Assembly: GCA_964035575.1 (NCBI GenBank)
Contig: OZ037889.1
Location: 248,001-312,000, forward strand
Direction: 5' to 3'
DNA length: 64,000 bases
Origin: Rhynchopus sp. YZ270_cl-10
Taxonomy: Eukaryota > Euglenozoa > Diplonemea > Diplonemida > Diplonemidae
Below the pieces are notes generated by a model. That model saw nothing but the letters and a program-made list of their open reading frames with translations, made no database searches and was not told where the DNA came from. The first letter of the stretch is position 1. Every line of letters begins with the position of its first letter. The position numbers and the translations under genes are program-made. Shown one piece after another: positions 19,540 through 30,700 of this stretch.

Positions 19540-21144
19540 TTATGCACCAGAGTACCGTTCACACATTCTCGCTGCCTCTTCTTTGAGCTCCTCGCGGTTC
19601 ATGCTGCGGCCGTCTTGGAGAGTTGTGGGCTCGTTGTTGGGGAGTGTTTTGGCTAGGTTGAGGAGGATCCGACTACTGTGGGGGTCTAGGTGGAGGGCAC
19701 GCTTGTAGATGTCGATGGTGGTCATTTCGGTGCCGTCTTCAAGGGTAACCTTGCCATCGTCTGGGAGAACGACACCGAGGTTATTCCAGAACAGCGATTC
19801 CTGTGGACTGAGATGCACTGCACGCACAAAGAGGCGCTCCTGGGTCATTTCCACCCCATCCTCTAATACCACTGTCTCACCACTCCGCACGCCAAACCCT
19901 AGCCCCACATATGCATGACTACAGTTTGGGTTCAAATGAATTGCACGCTTAAAAAGCGCAGTTTTATCCATTTTATCACCATTCCCCAATGTCGCCATCT
20001 CCCCCGGTGCTAACGACAATGCTAAATTATAAAATGCAAGACATGCATTGGGATTCAACTGAATGCTTCGCTTTAATAACTCCTCCTTCGAGACTGGGGT
20101 AGTAGTTCCTTCTAAGACGACGGTACCCTTTGCAGGCAGGAGCAACGCAAGGTTACAAAGGGAGGTGCTGTCTTGCGGATCTAACTGAACAACACGACGG
20201 TATAGGTCGAGTCGTGTCATTTCAGTTCCGTCGTATAACCGGGTGTAGCCACTGCTTGGCATGGCGAAGGCGAGGTGTGCGTAGGGGGCACTGAGGGTAG
20301 GGTCTGACGCAATCATTTTTTTGAAGGGCTCGAATTCTGGTGGGTTGTGCTCCGTCCCTCCGTTGGTGCGGAGGATCAGGTGGTGTTGGGAGAGAGCTCG
20401 CATTGCGGCTTTAGGTGAAACGGAATGCACTAAAGGCTCTGTAGGGGGCAATGCACGAAGCGTTTCTGCAGTCAAGGAACGAAGTGCTGGTCCGTCGACC
20501 ACAACCTGCGCAGCGTGCGCAGAACGCAACTGTTTTGTCCTCACCTCCAGCTTCTTCAACCCTTCCACATGCCATTCGCTTCGAAGCATCTCCCACTGCC
20601 TTTGCAGGCCTCCTCGGCGTACTTCTTCTTCCGCTTCATCACAACGTCTCGCAACACTTTCATGCAGTTCGATGCGGACCCTGTCCAAATCTCTTTGAAG
20701 CAACACCTCTCGTGGAGATTCTGGTGAAGGTACTGCATCTAACTTTGCTTCGAGGAGGGTGCGCGCGTTTTGAACGGAAACAAGACTGTCGTGGAGGGCA
20801 TTGCGTTCTTCTGTTTGTGCATACATTATGTCAACGTAGCGATGTCCTGCATGCACGCCGTCGTGCTGGCAGAGGAGACAGACCGGGGCGCGGGAGCATT
20901 CAGGCTCCATGCAGATCCAGTGCATTTTGTATTCAGGGTGCTGCGTGCATGGGGAGACCCCGATGGGTGTGAGCGCGGGGTCGTGTTTGTCCTTCCCTTC
21001 GTTGTCTTCGTGCGCGGATACCACGCAGGCCTCGTTCATGCAGAAGTGTTCTTTGCAGAGCCCGCATTGCCTTGCTGCAGGGGCACCGCACGCTTCGCAT
21101 GGGGGAGCTGGGGTAGGGGGTGGCGTCGTGGCTTGTTGGCCCAT
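19540..21144 (-). CDS. B-box zinc-finger protein with TPR-like DG-loop repeats, 534 aa
   Basis: Start chosen at the ATG at 21144 (MGQQATT); the 137 in-frame residues upstream are unlike protein and lie in a pyrimidine-rich leader. Residues 16-60 form a B-box1-like Cys/His cluster (CEACGAPAARQCGLCKEHFC). Residues 66-103 form a B-box2 (CTQHPEYKMHWICMEPEC, VCLLCQHDGVHAGHRYVD). A helical coiled-coil region follows, about 110-240, as in TRIM proteins, but there is no RING. Residues about 275-530 hold six TPR/SEL1-like units of about 37 residues. Each has NLA..LP, then a short hairpin with L-x-DG-x-x-M-T, then LFKRAIHLNP-type helices. Likely a scaffold; ubiquitin-ligase activity is not supported without a RING. 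Confidence 0.83.
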   Translation of the reverse strand: MGQQATTPPPTPAPPCEACGAPAARQCGLCKEHFCMNEACVVSAHEDNEGKDKHDPALTPIGVSPCTQHPEYKMHWICMEPECSRAPVCLLCQHDGVHAGHRYVDIMYAQTEERNALHDSLVSVQNARTLLEAKLDAVPSPESPREVLLQRDLDRVRIELHESVARRCDEAEEEVRRGGLQRQWEMLRSEWHVEGLKKLEVRTKQLRSAHAAQVVVDGPALRSLTAETLRALPPTEPLVHSVSPKAAMRALSQHHLILRTNGGTEHNPPEFEPFKKMIASDPTLSAPYAHLAFAMPSSGYTRLYDGTEMTRLDLYRRVVQLDPQDSTSLCNLALLLPAKGTVVLEGTTTPVSKEELLKRSIQLNPNACLAFYNLALSLAPGEMATLGNGDKMDKTALFKRAIHLNPNCSHAYVGLGFGVRSGETVVLEDGVEMTQERLFVRAVHLSPQESLFWNNLGVVLPDDGKVTLEDGTEMTTIDIYKRALHLDPHSSRILLNLAKTLPNNEPTTLQDGRSMNREELKEEAARMCERYSGA

Positions 21145-23782
21145 TGTCAAAAAAGCGGGAAGATTTGCTTTTGAGAGGGGGGGGCTCAGGGGGGGAGGGA
21201 GGGCTCTGTTAATGAGAAGATTAAGATGAAATGTTCGAAAGGATGAGGGAATAGAATATGTGGATATGAAGAAGTCTATGGGCAATGTATGGGAACAGTG
21301 CCCATAGGGAGACGAGCCTAGCGTCATGATATGATTGGGTTGATGAACTTCATCAACCCAAGTTGAAAAGAAAAGTAAATTTAAAATAGCACCCTTCCTC
21401 AACGTCCGGAGGTCACACCTCATCTGCCTCCCTGCCGTAAAAGAGTTGTAGAGGGTTAAGAGATACAATAATTTAAATAAAGGAATTTGGGTGAGAAGAT
21501 TCTTTTTTTTTGAAAAGAGGAATTGTATTTTGTGTGATGACCTCCCCCCTGCCACTTCGAGTACGACTTTTTATTGATAGGCTTGTTAGGTGTGGTGCAG
21601 TGTTGCCTATTTTACCTTTTTTAAAAAAATCAGCATTGAAGTGGAAGCGGGCTAGCACAAAAAAAAAGGAAAATTAATTCAGATTTCAAAAGCAAGTGGT
21701 TGGATGGAAAAAAAAAAGATGGAGAAAAAAAAAAAAACAGTAAGAAAATCTTTCGCATTACCTCCCCCCGGTATCTCAGAATGTGTTGATGAGAAGCGAT
21801 TTTTCTTCTTCCAGAGTTGGAGCAGTGATCACAACACAAGGCCACCCCTTTTTTTTTTCAACACCCTCCCACAACGCTTCCTCTTCCACTGATACTCTAA
21901 GTTATGACCACCCAGGATACACGGTGGTCAGTTTGAGCGGGAGAGCGTAAAAAAGTTTTTTTTTTGAGAGAGCATGCCTCAGAGAGCAATTCTCAACCAA
22001 TATTTTCACTTTTGACGCTCTCCCACATCAAACTGGCCACCGTGCATATCCTACATAGTTGGGTCTGGAGACACTTTGTTTTGTCTGTTTGGTGTGATCG
22101 GAGCAAAGCTTTGATACAAAAGCTTTTACAAAGTCTTTACGGCGTACACAACCTCCGACCACACCACTGCTTAGTGAGATAAGAGGTCTCAGTCTCTTCC
22201 CCTTCTCTCGCTACGCAAACACGCTTTTAAAAAAAAGTGAAGTTGATATGTGCAAAACGCCTCTGGGACGCAGGGCACTCTCATGGGTTATCGAACCGAG
22301 TTGCTGACAGGGAAACTGTAAGCAGACACACAGTCATTTCCCCAACCTGATTGGGCAGGGGGTGATCAGATGATTTAAATATTCTAGAAAGACACATCCG
22401 AAGGAGAATAAAATGCTTGTAAGATGACCTCAAACCTCCACAATTCTCTGAGAATCCTCAGGATTGCATAATCGTTCGAGGAGAAATATCCGTCGACTGA
22501 GCGGTGTTAGCCCTCCCGGGTATTCCTTTGATAAAACAAAATTGGATACCTGTTGGTGGAATTCCCACAACAGACCTCTGGTATTATCATGAAAGCGTGG
22601 CTAAATTGGCGTTTTCACAACCCCAGAATTTTGATGTGTGTGCACAATACACGTGCATCACACAAGTTTGTTTATTTTTTTTGAATAAATTGTTGGAGTA
22701 GTGTAGTTGCCTCAGTTGTGTTGCCACAATTATACAATATCCACTGTTTTTTTTTTTTGAAAATGAATCATTGAAATACCATTGATTACCAATGGTACAC
22801 TCCAATACTGTTGCCCCCGTTTTTTTTTTTTTCCTTTTTTTTTCTTCTTCTTTCTTCCCCTCCTTGCTACTTCATTTTTCATTTGGGTAGCAAAGAATAG
22901 GACGGTGCAATATGTGCCACAGAAGGGCAGTCAGCCGCCCACCGAATTCCAGAACCGCTCCACTTTGTGAGTTAGAGACGGCAACAAAGGTGCTCTTTGC
23001 GCTTGGTAACAAGGGACACAAAACAAGAAACAAAACAAAAGCATGGGACGCAGATCGCAAAGAAAAAATAAAAAAAAAGTCGTCTCGACATTATTTCACA
23101 TCGGCATTCTCCAAGAGAGAGTGTTGGGCTTGTGTTCGAATGCACAGAAGTGAACCGACACCACACACCCAACACCACAGAACATCAATCAAAGAATGAA
23201 ATAATACTTTGTTTCCACAAACCTTTTTTTGGGTTTAGTTTTTGTTTTGCAGGTTTCGGTCCGCTAACCCTCGGGATGCAGGGGATACCTGGTTATTTTT
23301 TGGGGACCCACCCCGACAAATTTCCTTTCGTCGGGATGGGTTAAAATCAGCGCAAAAATTTAAAAAAAAAAGCACAAAAACAAAAAACAAAAACTGGGAA
23401 AGATGGACGGACACACAAAACATCAGCGAGAGTTTTTTTTCCCCCCCTTTTTTCTCAAGTTCCTAAGTTTGTCGCACTCGGTCACCAATAAAAAGACCTC
23501 TCAAAAAGCGAGGTAAATCGCACAGTGGCAGCGCATATCGCACTCTCTCGCCCGCGAGACATTAGATAATTTATTCAAAAAAAAAGTGAACTTTCTTTTG
23601 GAGCTAAACCCTACTATTCATAATTAAGCTTGGGGAATTTTACCGCAAAAACCCTAACAAAACCACTTCACCCAACACAGCTAAAATTGGTTGCTTTTAA
23701 AAAAAACATCAGTTCCTACTGACCCTAAACCCTCAAGGACCGTTGGGTGCACCGTAGAAGAAAATTAAATTGTACAAATCAT
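21145..23782. other. Long spacer with small inverted and dispersed repeats
   Basis: No gene seen. Contains the foldback 21914-22052, an S1 copy at 22237-22300, an S2-like core near 22420, an S5-like stretch near 22685, and long T- and A-runs. Confidence 0.55.
21914..22052. repeat. Small foldback element, 139 bp
   Basis: Imperfect inverted arms of about 34-37 bp (AGGATACACGGTGGTCAGTT...GAGAGCG) enclose an AT-rich loop of about 70 bp. MITE-like; no clear target duplication. Confidence 0.65.
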
Positions 23783-24650
23783 TGGTGTGGCTGAACCCAA
23801 AAAAAAGGGTATTATTTAGCACTTTGTTAGCACTTTGTTAGCATGCATTTTTGGGGGGGTGGTGTATAAAAAAATTTTTCCCCACGGGTGTTGGAAAAAA
23901 AAATTTTTTTTTTTCGTTGGTGAGATTTTTAACGCCGGCATTTGCATTTCCGGAATCCGTCCGGCCAGTGGTGGGGTCAATTCGCCGAAATGGACAAGTT
24001 CTCGTTTTTGGTCAATTTCCGCAGTATACACAGTATACACAGTATACACAGTATACACAGTATACACAGTATACACAGTATACACAGTATACACAGTATA
24101 CACAGTATACACAGTATACACAGTATACACAGTATACACAGTATACACAGTATACACAGTATACACAGTATACACAGTATACACAGTATACACAGTATAC
24201 ACAGTATACACAGTCTACACAGTATACACAGTATACACAGTATACACAGTATACACAGTATACACAGTATACACAGTATACACAGTATACACAGTATACA
24301 CAGTATACACAGTATACACAGTATACACAGTATACACAGTATACACAGCATACACAGCATACACAGTATACTCAGGGGAAAAACTCACTTTGTGGGCGCC
24401 GCAGGCGCACGGTACGCGTTTTTCGTGATTTTTTCCAGCCCCGTTCTGTGCGTTCTTTTGACTCAGCGAGTCGATTGCGTTCAACGGTGGGGTCACACAT
24501 GGGTATGCAAGAGTGGAGGCGCGCCAACAGGGGGAGTGGAAAAACCAAGGTAAAAAAATGTTTTTATACACCACCCCTAAAAAAAGGGTATTATTTAGCA
24601 GTTTGTTAGCAGTTCTTTAGCAGTGAAATTTGCTGGTTTCAGCCACACCA
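23783..24650. mobile_element. Non-autonomous TIR element (TGGTGTGGCTGAA ends), 868 bp
   Basis: Ends are inverted TGGTGTGGCTGAA. The 5-bp target duplication ATCAT flanks both ends (23778-23782 and 24651-24655). Sub-terminal direct repeats of GGGTATTATTTAGCA occur near both ends. The centre is a 9-bp satellite array (24022-24372). There is no transposase. A 76-bp relative lies at 31203-31278. Confidence 0.85.
24022..24372 (+). repeat. 9-bp satellite inside the TIR element
   Basis: About 39 copies of CAGTATACA, the same unit as the arrays at 10.0 and 11.0 kb, with two or three point variants (CAGTCTACA, CAGCATACA). Confidence 0.97.
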
Positions 24651-24812
24651 ATCATGCCAAGAGAAAAAAAGTTAGTAAATATTAACTCCGCATTTAGACA
24701 TTTCTAAATCCTTAAAAGTTTAAACAAAAACTGAGACCAACCAGATTCCATTTCAAGGCAATCTCAACCAATACCTTTCTAATTAAGACGAATTTTTGTT
24801 TCTCCTTTTTTT

Positions 24813-26096
24813 TCAATCATTTAAATGAGATTTTAGGGGAGGGTCTGCCCCCCAGGGATCGTCGTCCACCTCCTTCTCTTCAAATTCACAGTCGAAACAG
24901 TCGATTGCCAAACCCTCGCGAGAGACACGTGGAAGGTCCCATATGCGCACGGTCTGGTCTACGGAAGAGGAGACAATGTCGGTTTCTGTCACATCAATGC
25001 AGAAGACTGCTCCGGTATGGCCTCGTTGGCAATCCACCCGGGTACCGTCACTTTGCCAGGTCCGAATGCAGTTGTCACGCCCACACGCAATGACATGAGA
25101 TTCATCAGGGGAGAACAAAGCCTGGTGCGTCGGGGCTGACGACCCCACAAACACCGTAGAGAAGGCATCGCCGTCTGCCTCCACCTCCCACACCCCGGCG
25201 CCCCCGTCCATCCCTGAGCTGAGCACCTTCCGTTCGTCTCGCGATATCCGCACACTCCATATAGTCTTCTTAGGTGCCGTGCACGCAGCCTCGGCTGTTG
25301 CAGTGCGTGCGTCCCAAAGGCGCAGGATTTCGTCGTCCCCACCAGAGGCGATCAAGGTGTCAGTGGTAGGCGAGTATGCGCAGGCAAACACACTGTCGGT
25401 GTGGCCAAGAAGCTCGCTGATAAGCTTCCCTGTTTCGACGTCCCAGATCTGAAGAAAAATAGGGGTTTGTATTAAAAATAGAGGGCAATTCATACACTGT
25501 AAACAGAGGGCGTAATGACAGTACTGTGCTCTTTTTTGAGAGAAAAAAAAAAAAAGAAGAAAGAAGAAATGTCCAGGTAGGTAGGGCTTCAATGAGGCCT
25601 AGTGTTAGATTCCCTAAATTTTGATAGAGAATTTTAATCATACCCTCAAAGTTTTGTCCATCGAGCTAGTCAAAACACTGTTCCCACATGGAGAGAAGCT
25701 GCAGGAATACACCTTGTGGGTGTGCCCCTCCAGCACTGTCGCCAGGTGCGGTGCGGAGCCCTCGCCTGGGGAGAGGTTGGGGTTGAGCCTGTAGAGTCGC
25801 GCCGTGTTGTCGTTGCTGGTTGTCAGGAAGCAGTCGCCTGTTGGGGAGACAGCTGTGCTGAGCACGAACCCGCTGTGCGCGGCGACGTTGAAGAGCAAGG
25901 AGCCCGTTGAGGAGAACAGCTTCAACGCCCCACCACGCCCTCCTGCCAGCACCACATCCCCTCCGTTCAGAAACTTACAAGTGTACACCGGACAGTCAAA
26001 CAAACGAAAGCACTCCCTCGACCGGTCCGCATGCTGCCGCCTCACCCTCCCATCCTCCATGCCCCCATTCGCCACATTCGACACTCCACACCCCAT
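24813..26096 (-). CDS. WD40-repeat protein with N-terminal MGCGVS lipidation signal, 362 aa
   Basis: Exon 1 26096-25644, 195-bp intron (GTATGA...CAG), exon 2 25448-24813; phase 0. The splice rebuilds a WD repeat exactly (TLR joined to IWDVETGKLISELLGHTD). About seven WD40 units can be seen, with GH...WD pairs such as LEGHTHKVYSCSFSPCGNSV, LLGHTDSVFACAYSP and GHTGAVFCIDV...VRIWDL. The N-terminus MGCGVSN fits N-myristoylation at Gly2 with palmitoylatable Cys3, so the propeller is probably membrane-anchored. The C-terminal tail is acidic. No enzyme domain; specific family unknown. Confidence 0.88.
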
Positions 26097-26252
26097 GAGA
26101 AGAAGGGGAAGGTAGGTAGGGTAGGGTAGGAAGGGGGGGGGACTGAGGGAGAAAAAATTTATCAAATTTAAGAAAAGAAACGTTAAAGGGAAATTAGAGG
26201 AGGAGAGGAGAGAGGGGAAAAGGGGAAGGTTAAAAAAAAAAGGAAAAAATGC

Positions 26253-26292
26253 GCTGAGAAGAGAGAAAGAGAAAGAGAGAGAGAGGGAGAGG
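26253..26292 (-). promoter_or_regulatory. Polypyrimidine tract and CAG acceptor upstream of the WD40 gene
   Basis: On the minus strand an almost pure C/T run of about 35 nt ends in TTCTCAG at 26254, about 160 nt before the ATG at 26096. It looks like a 3' splice site. With no 5' exon evident it could accept a spliced leader or a 5'-UTR exon. Several other genes here have weaker versions. Confidence 0.4.
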
Positions 26293-26916
26293 TGAGGGTA
26301 TGTCACGGTGTTGCTGTAGGGAAGGGAGTTATGTGGGGAAGTTCTTTGGGGGTATACTATTAGGTTTTTGATTGGTTTAGTTTTTGAAGCGTTATTGTGA
26401 ACTTGGGGGAGGAGGATGGAAGAGAGAACCAAAAGGCCACTTTTGTTGTTGTTGTTTCTTGGATCATTTCTGGTTTACCTTTTTGTTTTGTTTTTTGCTT
26501 TTTCATGGGTCTCTGTAAAGAGAAGCAGAAAAAAAATACGAGTAACGGGGTGGATTTGAAGAAGTTGTAAAAAAGAGAATAAAGAGAATGTACTCCTTGT
26601 GTTTGATACAAGGTTAGACCACACAGGTGGCCTTCTTGTTAACGACTTGTTGAAATGCAGTGTTACTCAATGATGAACACTTTGCATAAGGAAACACAAA
26701 AAAAAAAAAAAAAACAACAAAAAGAGTGAAAAGTAGTTAAGATGAACCTAATCTTTTTGTGCGCAGTCACTTCACGAGAATCGGGCCTCATGGGGCACAC
26801 ACATTCTGATTTTTTTATAAAAAGGTGGTAATAAGTATCCTTAGCCTCACGTACTGTGGTAGGTTTGTGAAGAAAAAGAAAGACATCAAAAGGGGGCGGG
26901 GGTTGAAGATGCAAAC

Positions 26917-27120
26917 GGCGGACTACTCAGAGGGACTACCAGCAGCAATACTGTTACTTTACTAGTAGTGTTACTAGCGTTAGTCGTGATAGCTAGTTGT
27001 TCCACTACTAGTCCAAATGAATAGTGTTTTATGACTACTGTTGTACATCAGTAACACTCCTAGTTTAGAATGAGTTGTGACCAGTAGTTTTACTAGTAGT
27101 CCCCCTCTTACTAATCCGCC
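26917..27120. repeat. Small inverted-repeat element, 204 bp
   Basis: Imperfect ends GGCGGACTACTCAGAGGGAC / GTCCCCCTCTTACTAATCCGCC (inverted). The interior is rich in ACTAGTA / TACTAGT motifs in both orientations. MITE-like. Confidence 0.55.
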
Positions 27121-27496
27121 GTGAAGAAAAGGGGTGGAATATTATTTTTGTTTAGTGAAGTTGATAGGCAAAAGGGCCTCTTGGGACGAAGGCCTTCTGG
27201 GAAGGGGGAAATGTGTAAAAATAAAAAAAGGGTGTTGTCGTTACATTCGCTTCACAAAAAAAAAAGGGGGGTTGGTATTTCAGGACTTTTTTCATTTTTG
27301 TCCTTCGTTGGCTTTTTCCCCATCCCACTTTATTTTTGCAAGAAAAAAATTGACTTGAAATACGACAATTTGTGAACACAGCATTGTCGCTTTCTTTTTG
27401 TGTGTGTAAACAGGTTAGCAAAAAGGGTTGTATCCGAAAAAATCTACTTATTTCTTGTTCTCCCCATCCTTCTCCCCAAAAAAATATAGAAAATTT

Positions 27497-27590
27497 TAAG
27501 ATGAACCTAAGCCTCTCGTACTTAGTCACCTTGACAAATCAAAACAATATTGAAATCTTGGTGCACAGCCGGTGCACCAGGTGGACCTTC
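27497..27590 (-). repeat. Dispersed repeat family S2 (representative)
   Basis: Core on the plus strand: AAGATGAACCTAAGCCTCTC, GTACTTAGTCACCTT, followed in long copies by GGTGCAC..CGGTGCACC and GGTGGACCTTC. Other copies start near 26738, 37935, 51248, 54550 and 55107; partial ones lie near 22420, 38730 and 59850. All have the same orientation. On the gene strand the 3' part reads TTAGGTTCATCTTA plus a T-rich tail. Confidence 0.6.
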
Positions 27591-27714
27591 TGATAAAATC
27601 CAAAAAAAAAAAATGCTTCCTACTTTGCACCCCATACCCATCCCCCTCGCCCCCTCCACCCCACCCATTGTTCTTTTTCCTCGGAAGAGAAAAAAAATTT
27701 AACCCCCTCCCTAA

Positions 27715-30700
27715 CTACCCTTTCGTTTCGTCTTCTCCCTCCTTCTCTTTCTCCTCCTCATCTTCCTCCTCTCCCTCACCTTTCTCCTTCCCTTCGTCAC
27801 TGACGGAGTATTCTCGGTTTATTTCAGGTTCTGTTTGCCGCTGTGCTTTGGTGTTTGGAGCGGTTTCTGGGGCAAACTCGGTGGGGAGTGTGAGGACCTG
27901 TTGTGCGTCGCCGGAGGAGTCGGTGCCGTCGTCTTCTTGATCGCCGTAGAGTTGGCGCTGTTCGGAGGTGAGGACTTCGGGCATGTGGAGGTGCCGCCAG
28001 GCGTATTGCCTGCGGCGCATGTTGTCTACCTGGACGCTGTAGTAGCGTAGTGCGCAGGACCGTCGGTACGCTGCGGCGATGTACGTCGAGGAGAAGTACT
28101 GATCCACCGTGCACCGCCGCTGCCGGAAGCGCAGCAGCGGCAGGTCGTTGATGTCCGGGAACGCCTGCCGCCACTTCCCCTCCTGGTTGCGCAGCTCCGT
28201 GTAGTGGATCTTCGAGTCGCTCACCAAAACCTGGCGTGCCAAAGGAATCAGCGTTTCGATAAAGTGAATAACACCTCCATGCTCGGGAATGCAGTACGAC
28301 CTGAAAGGGAATGAAAAGAGATGCAAAGAGGTTCAGAGTATGGGAGGCTAATTGACCCGAAAATGATAAATTGTGGAGAAATTTTTTGAAAAATAAAAGA
28401 AAAATTAGAGAAAAATCAAAACTGTGGGGCATACTTTGTTCTGTTCAGAATGTCAATCCTGGAGTCGTGCGAGCGGATCCCGAGTGGCGGTCCAATTGCC
28501 TCGAGAAGGAAGGGGAGGCGCGAGGAGGGAATGTGGCAGGTTGCGTCCGGGTCGAAGGAGGCCCACGTCACGATGAACTGTTGGGTTGGGTAGGGTTGTG
28601 GTTTTGAGAATAATGTGCATGCATACCTTGTGCAGATCCGTCATGCGCAGGTTCGACTTCTCGATCAGGATAGTTGTGCGGAAGTTGTCGAGAATGATGG
28701 CAACAAAGAGGTTCGTGAGGATGAACGTTGCCATCATGAGGAAGGCCAGGTAGTACAGGGGCGCGTACGTTGTGCCACAGTTCTTCAGGTACACGTCGTC
28801 ACACTCGGGCTCCTGTACCATGGTTTCGTGCATGATACCGTTCCAGTTCTCTCCTGTCACAATCCGGATTAAGAGCAACAACGCACCAGGGAATGATTCA
28901 AAGTTTGCGTGTCTATTCAAATACTTTCCCCTCTGCACATTCGCAAAGAGCCCCACCCCAAGCACCGCAAAGATGAAGAACAGCAGACACAAAAAGGCGC
29001 CGATGTTAGCAATATGCGGCAGCGAGTATGAAATGGTCTCCAACAGAATACGGACGTCCTTCGCCTTCTTCACGAGACGCAGGATCCGCAACACCCTGAA
29101 CACCCTGAACACACGAAGTATGTAGCCTCTTATGCGAAACGCCTTTTGCGCGACTAATACCAACACTACCTGCAAAATCGAGAGAATTACGAGAGAAAAG
29201 TCAAATCGATTCCACGGATCCTTCAGGTACGACTTGCCAAACGCGAGCCCCTTCATGCATGCCTCTATGAAGAACACACCGGAAAAGAAGTAGTTCGATA
29301 CTTCTATGGCTGAGGTCCAGTTCTCGCTGTTCTGAGTCGAATCAAGCCCCATGACGAAGACGTTCAACAGAATGCATACTGAAATCGCAATTTCAAACTG
29401 GTACGACGTTGTGATCTTGTGGAGAACCTTCCGCCAGCGCCCTTTCCCGGACTGCATTTTCACGATTGGCTTGAAATTCAGCATCATAGTCTGAGTTTCA
29501 AGCCAGAGCTTCTGTTCTGCTGTTACGCCAAACGCTCCGGTTCCGTCTTCTTCTGCTTTCACCTTCGCAAAGTTGAAGATAACAAAACCAACAAACAGAT
29601 TTAGAATAAAAAACGAGCCGATCACCACAAACCCAACAAAGAAGAGGCCGACAAACATGTTGTGGTCACGCTGCGGTGCTTCGTCTACCGAGACTGCGTC
29701 GATGCTTTGGTACATAATCTTCGTCCACAGCTCGAGGGTCGCTACTTCGAACAACGTCAGCATCGCCCAGCCGATGTTATCAAAGTTTCCGTACCTCCCT
29801 GGCCGCCAATGTCGTCGTTCAAACAATGCCACACCTTGGTCTGTCATCGATGTCACAAAATGCCCTGTACAAGCAAGACGATTTGTAATCAACGGGTCGC
29901 TACATTCATGCATCTTCCCCTTCAACAGCTGTACCCCCAAAATGCCAAAAACCAGAAACACAATAAAGGTAATAATCGCCACATTCCCGATACTACTAAT
30001 AGAACGGAGCAGTGTGATGACCACCATGCGGAGCCCTCTGTTTCGTGAAATCACTCTGAGCGGTCGGAGCGCACGGAACGCACGCAACACACGAAACTCT
30101 GAAAGCTCAGAGTTCGGGTTTTGAAAGGTAAGCGACAGTGCAGAGAAAACCACGATTGTGAAGTCAAGAATGTTCCAACGGTCCTTCAGGTACGGCGGGT
30201 CCGGGTCCTTCCCTCCGAAGAGAAAGCCAAAGGCAACGACCTTGAGAAGCATCTCGAAGAAGAACAGCACTGCGAAGGTGACATCGGCACTCCACTCCAA
30301 GGTGCTTTTCTCCTTTGCCTTCGGGTCTTCCATAGCCATGAAGACTGAGGAGAGAAGAATGCAGAAGAGAATGAAGCGGTCGAAGAAGGGGTTTTTCACG
30401 ATTTTGCAGACTAAAACGCGGAAAGGGTTTTCAGGGCCGAAGATGAACAGAGAGTTGCCCCCGTTGGTGCGGTAAGGTTTGATGCGGTTGCCGTTGACGA
30501 AGGCTACTAGTGCACCCCCAAAGACCTCTTCTCCAGCGCAAACGGAAAGGCGTGCCATCTCCTCGCGGCAGAGGTACTCAAGTGCTGTCCAATTTCGCAG
30601 CCGCTTGACGCGAACAACAATCCAGCTCCCAGTAGCGCATTCATTGACAGCAGCTTCGCCAAAGGCGTTGTCGACGACGGAGGCACCGTTGATGGATATC

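Larger units (their letters stand above)
26097..27714. other. Spacer with dispersed repeats
   Basis: No gene seen. Leader of the WD40 gene on the left. S2 copies lie near 26738 and 27497, an S1 copy near 27154, and a small inverted-repeat element at 26917-27120. Confidence 0.55.

Noticed and set aside
21145-21555. N-terminal extension of 137 residues on the B-box protein
   Set aside because: Hydrophobic and low-complexity, in pyrimidine-rich leader DNA, without similarity to the family; the next ATG starts just before the B-box.
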